7,645 nt of DNA from Bifidobacteriaceae bacterium (GTDB taxonomy: Bacteria > Actinomycetota > Actinomycetes > Actinomycetales > Bifidobacteriaceae): NCBI GenBank assembly GCA_030530905.1, contig JAUMUB010000049.1:1-7645 (forward strand), given 5' to 3'. A program made the translations under genes and the position numbers. Shown one piece after another: positions 5,396 through 7,645 of this stretch. Under the pieces are notes generated by a model that saw only the letters and a list, made by a program, of their open reading frames with translations, made no database searches and had not been told where the DNA came from. Each line of letters begins with the position of its first letter. The stretch's first letter is position 1.

Positions 5396-7645
5396 ATGAG
5401 TCAGCAACAATATTCTCTTGGCCTTGATATTGGTAATGCTTCAGTTGGTTTTGCAGCAATTGATGATTCGTTTCATTTAATGCGTGCAAAAGGACATGAG
5501 ATTATCGGTGCTAGACTTTTTGATCCTGCACAAACTGCTGCTGAGCGCCGTGGATATCGCACTAATCGTCGTCGCTTATCACGTCGCCGTTGGCGTATAC
5601 GACTACTCAATGAAGAGTTTGCTCCTCAACTTGCACAAGTTGATTCAGGCTTTTTGAATCGTTTACAGTATTCATGGGGACACCCACAAGATAGTGAAAG
5701 TCCGTATAATCAATGGTTTGGTAGTAGATTATTTGATTCTATAGAGGCTGATAAAGAATTTTATCGGAAGTATCCAACCATATATCATTTGCGTAAAGCA
5801 TTAATGACTGATGATGCTCAGCATGATATTCGAGAAGTATATTTAGCAATTCATCATATTGTTAAATTCCGCGGTAACTTCTTAACTGAAGGTGATTTAC
5901 AGGTAGAAAAAGTTTTTACCGCTGAAGAAAACAAGGAACTTATTAATAAAGTACTTCAGCTTGATAATAGTAATAACTCTCTTGTTCCGAATTTTGATGA
6001 CAGTGCACTCATGTCTGTACTATTTGACACGAGTAAATCTGGAAAAAAAATTGTTAGCACTTTACAAGAACTAATTTTGAGTAGCTTATCTTTGCCAATG
6101 AGTGATTCTGCGGCTTGCAAAAAGAGTGTAAAACAGTTGCTGAACGCTTATGTCGGCTTGCAAGTAAACTGTGCGGAATTATGCAATATTACAGATATTT
6201 CTAAAGAAGATAAAGAGTTATTAAAAATACGTATTGATTCTGACTCAGCTGATGAGGAGTTGCAAAAGGTTGCTGATTCAGGCTTATTAGAAGATGCTGA
6301 AATTGAAATAATATATGCTGTTTATGAAGAATATAAACGTGTTACATTGCATAAGCTTTTAGCTGGCCAAACAAGTATTTCAGAAGCAATGATCTCCCGA
6401 TATAACACTCATAAAGAAAATTGGGATGTGTTTAAGAAACTTTGCTTGCAAGTTGCTGAGCAGAAGAACGCTCAATCCACTAAAAAACATAGTAAACAAG
6501 AGTTGAAGCAGCAGCGCAATGATTTTTATACTATTCTTACTCATTGGGCAAGCGCGAAAGAAGAGGATGTTAAAAAAGCGCGTAAATATTTTGAAGATGT
6601 AATAAACAATGCTGATATTACTGATGCTCAAAAAGATGAGTATTTAGCTACTTTAGAGGATAATTCACTGTTCCCAATTCAGCGTTCTAAAGATAATGGT
6701 GTTATTCCGTATCAACTGCATTTACACGAGTTGCGACAAATTTTAGATAAGCAAGGAAAATACTATCCATTCTTAAATCAGACTTTTGAATTTGAAGGCA
6801 AACAGGTTCGCCGTATTGAACGCTTGATTACTTTTAGAGTTCCATATTATGTTGGTCCATTAGTAGCACCAAATGATATGCAACAATCTGATAATGCGCA
6901 AAATCATTGGATGATTCGTAAGGCTGATAGGGTGGCAATTACGCCTTGGAATTTTGATGAAGTAGTCGATAAAAAAGCTTCAGGTCAGGCTTTTATTCAG
7001 AGGTTAGTTGGTACTGACACTTATTTATTGGGTGAGCCAACAGTTGCAAAGAATTCATTGTTGTATCAAAAATTCGCAGTATATGACGAGTTGAATAATG
7101 CACGAGTGACTACTGATATTGATACTCGTAAACGACGTTTTAGCTTTGAAGAAAAAAAACTTTTATTACGAGCACTATTTATGCAGAAACGCTCCGTGAG
7201 TAGAGTCGACGCTCAGAAAGTGTTACAAGCACAATATGGGATAGAGTATCATATTTCAGGCTTATCTGAGGAAACAAAGTTTGCTAATAGTCTTAAATCG
7301 TATTGTGATTTATTGGAAGTTTCAAAAGGACTAGCTTGTGATGAGCAATGGCGTAAATTTGTGCAAGATTCTCGTAATGAGCATATTCTTGAGGAAATTC
7401 TTACTGCACAAACAATTTTTGAGGATAAAAAAACGCTACTGCTTCGCTTACAAACGATTACTGCGCTTGAAGCATACCCAAAGGAATTAGTAGAACGATT
7501 AGCTAAGATTCATTACACTGGCTGGGGCAATTTATCCAAGAAACTGCTTACCAGTAAAATATGTAAAACAAAGCTTATGGGAGAAAGTGTTCCTGAATAC
7601 CATTCAATTATTGAAGTGCTTGAAGCGACTTCGAATAATCTTAGT
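5396..7645 (+). CDS. cas9: CRISPR-associated endonuclease Cas9, N-terminal 750 residues (cut by window edge)
   Basis: The RNA-guided DNA endonuclease of a type II CRISPR system, open for 750 codons with no stop and continuing past the window. RuvC-I is YSLGLDIGNASVGFAAID (6-23), with catalytic Asp11 matching Asp10 of S. pyogenes Cas9. The bridge helix is the Arg-rich stretch at about 51-71 (RRGYRTNRRRLSRRRWRIRL). REC-lobe blocks with close S. pyogenes counterparts are KYPTIYHLRKAL (125-136), IVKFRGNFLTEGDL (155-168), ITFRVPYYVGPLV (478-490), ITPWNFDEVVDKKASGQAFIQR (515-536), NSLLYQKFAVYDEL (553-566) and YTGWGNLSKKLL (707-718). The sequence stops just short of RuvC-II, so the RuvC-II, HNH, RuvC-III and PAM-interacting parts, and hence nuclease activity, cannot be judged. 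Resemblance points to a II-A-like lineage, but subtype depends on csn2/cas4 outside the window. The start is fixed by GGAGG. If family-sized, roughly half the protein is missing. Confidence 0.96.
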   Translation, partial: MSQQQYSLGLDIGNASVGFAAIDDSFHLMRAKGHEIIGARLFDPAQTAAERRGYRTNRRRLSRRRWRIRLLNEEFAPQLAQVDSGFLNRLQYSWGHPQDSESPYNQWFGSRLFDSIEADKEFYRKYPTIYHLRKALMTDDAQHDIREVYLAIHHIVKFRGNFLTEGDLQVEKVFTAEENKELINKVLQLDNSNNSLVPNFDDSALMSVLFDTSKSGKKIVSTLQELILSSLSLPMSDSAACKKSVKQLLNAYVGLQVNCAELCNITDISKEDKELLKIRIDSDSADEELQKVADSGLLEDAEIEIIYAVYEEYKRVTLHKLLAGQTSISEAMISRYNTHKENWDVFKKLCLQVAEQKNAQSTKKHSKQELKQQRNDFYTILTHWASAKEEDVKKARKYFEDVINNADITDAQKDEYLATLEDNSLFPIQRSKDNGVIPYQLHLHELRQILDKQGKYYPFLNQTFEFEGKQVRRIERLITFRVPYYVGPLVAPNDMQQSDNAQNHWMIRKADRVAITPWNFDEVVDKKASGQAFIQRLVGTDTYLLGEPTVAKNSLLYQKFAVYDELNNARVTTDIDTRKRRFSFEEKKLLLRALFMQKRSVSRVDAQKVLQAQYGIEYHISGLSEETKFANSLKSYCDLLEVSKGLACDEQWRKFVQDSRNEHILEEILTAQTIFEDKKTLLLRLQTITALEAYPKELVERLAKIHYTGWGNLSKKLLTSKICKTKLMGESVPEYHSIIEVLEATSNNLS

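Noticed and set aside
5245..5427. 60-codon plus-strand reading frame overlapping the tRNA terminator and the start of cas9
   Set aside because: It has no family resemblance, runs through the terminator stem and the cas9 promoter, and overlaps cas9 in another frame.
6380..6631. 83-codon minus-strand hydrophobic reading frame inside cas9
   Set aside because: It is antisense to conserved Cas9 REC-lobe coding sequence; its hydrophobicity comes from reversing Lys/Glu/Asn codons.
1..7645. A CRISPR repeat-spacer array
   Set aside because: No regularly spaced direct repeat of about 36 bases is seen in any intergenic gap; the array must lie outside the window if it exists.

Overview
The window looks like a chromosomal segment of a low-GC member of the Bifidobacteriaceae (Gardnerella or a relative). 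The basis is family resemblance only: an actinobacterial EttA, a bifidobacterial-style YkoE substrate-binding membrane protein, a tRNA gene without an encoded CCA tail, and AT-rich coding sequence. No ribosomal marker is present, so the genus is an inference.

Left part (1-2906): the last 20 codons of a possible plus-strand gene run into the window and face two minus-strand housekeeping genes. These are tesB (acyl-CoA thioesterase II) and, upstream of it, ettA (ABC-F translation factor, TTG start). Each is followed by a hairpin on the minus strand; the one after ettA is a convincing intrinsic terminator, so the two genes are probably separate transcription units.

Middle part (3057-5040): three plus-strand genes encode a RimJ/RimL-type GNAT acetyltransferase, a flavodoxin-fold NAD(P)H oxidoreductase, and YkoE, the S component of a thiamine-related ECF transporter. 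The gaps between them (77 and over 100 bases) do not suggest one tight operon. No ykoD/ykoC energy-coupling genes follow ykoE in the window.

Right part (5160-7645): a tRNA gene with anticodon CAU and its own terminator is followed, 162 bases downstream, by the start of a large type II CRISPR effector gene, cas9. The first 750 codons are present, uninterrupted, and end at the window edge. They cover RuvC-I, the arginine-rich bridge helix and essentially the whole REC lobe, with clear S. pyogenes-like (II-A-like) sequence blocks. RuvC-II, HNH, RuvC-III, the PAM-interacting domain, cas1/cas2, tracrRNA and the array are not in the window. This truncated CRISPR-Cas9 locus beside a tRNA is the most interesting content; everything else is ordinary. 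No stretch over 300 bases lacks a gene.
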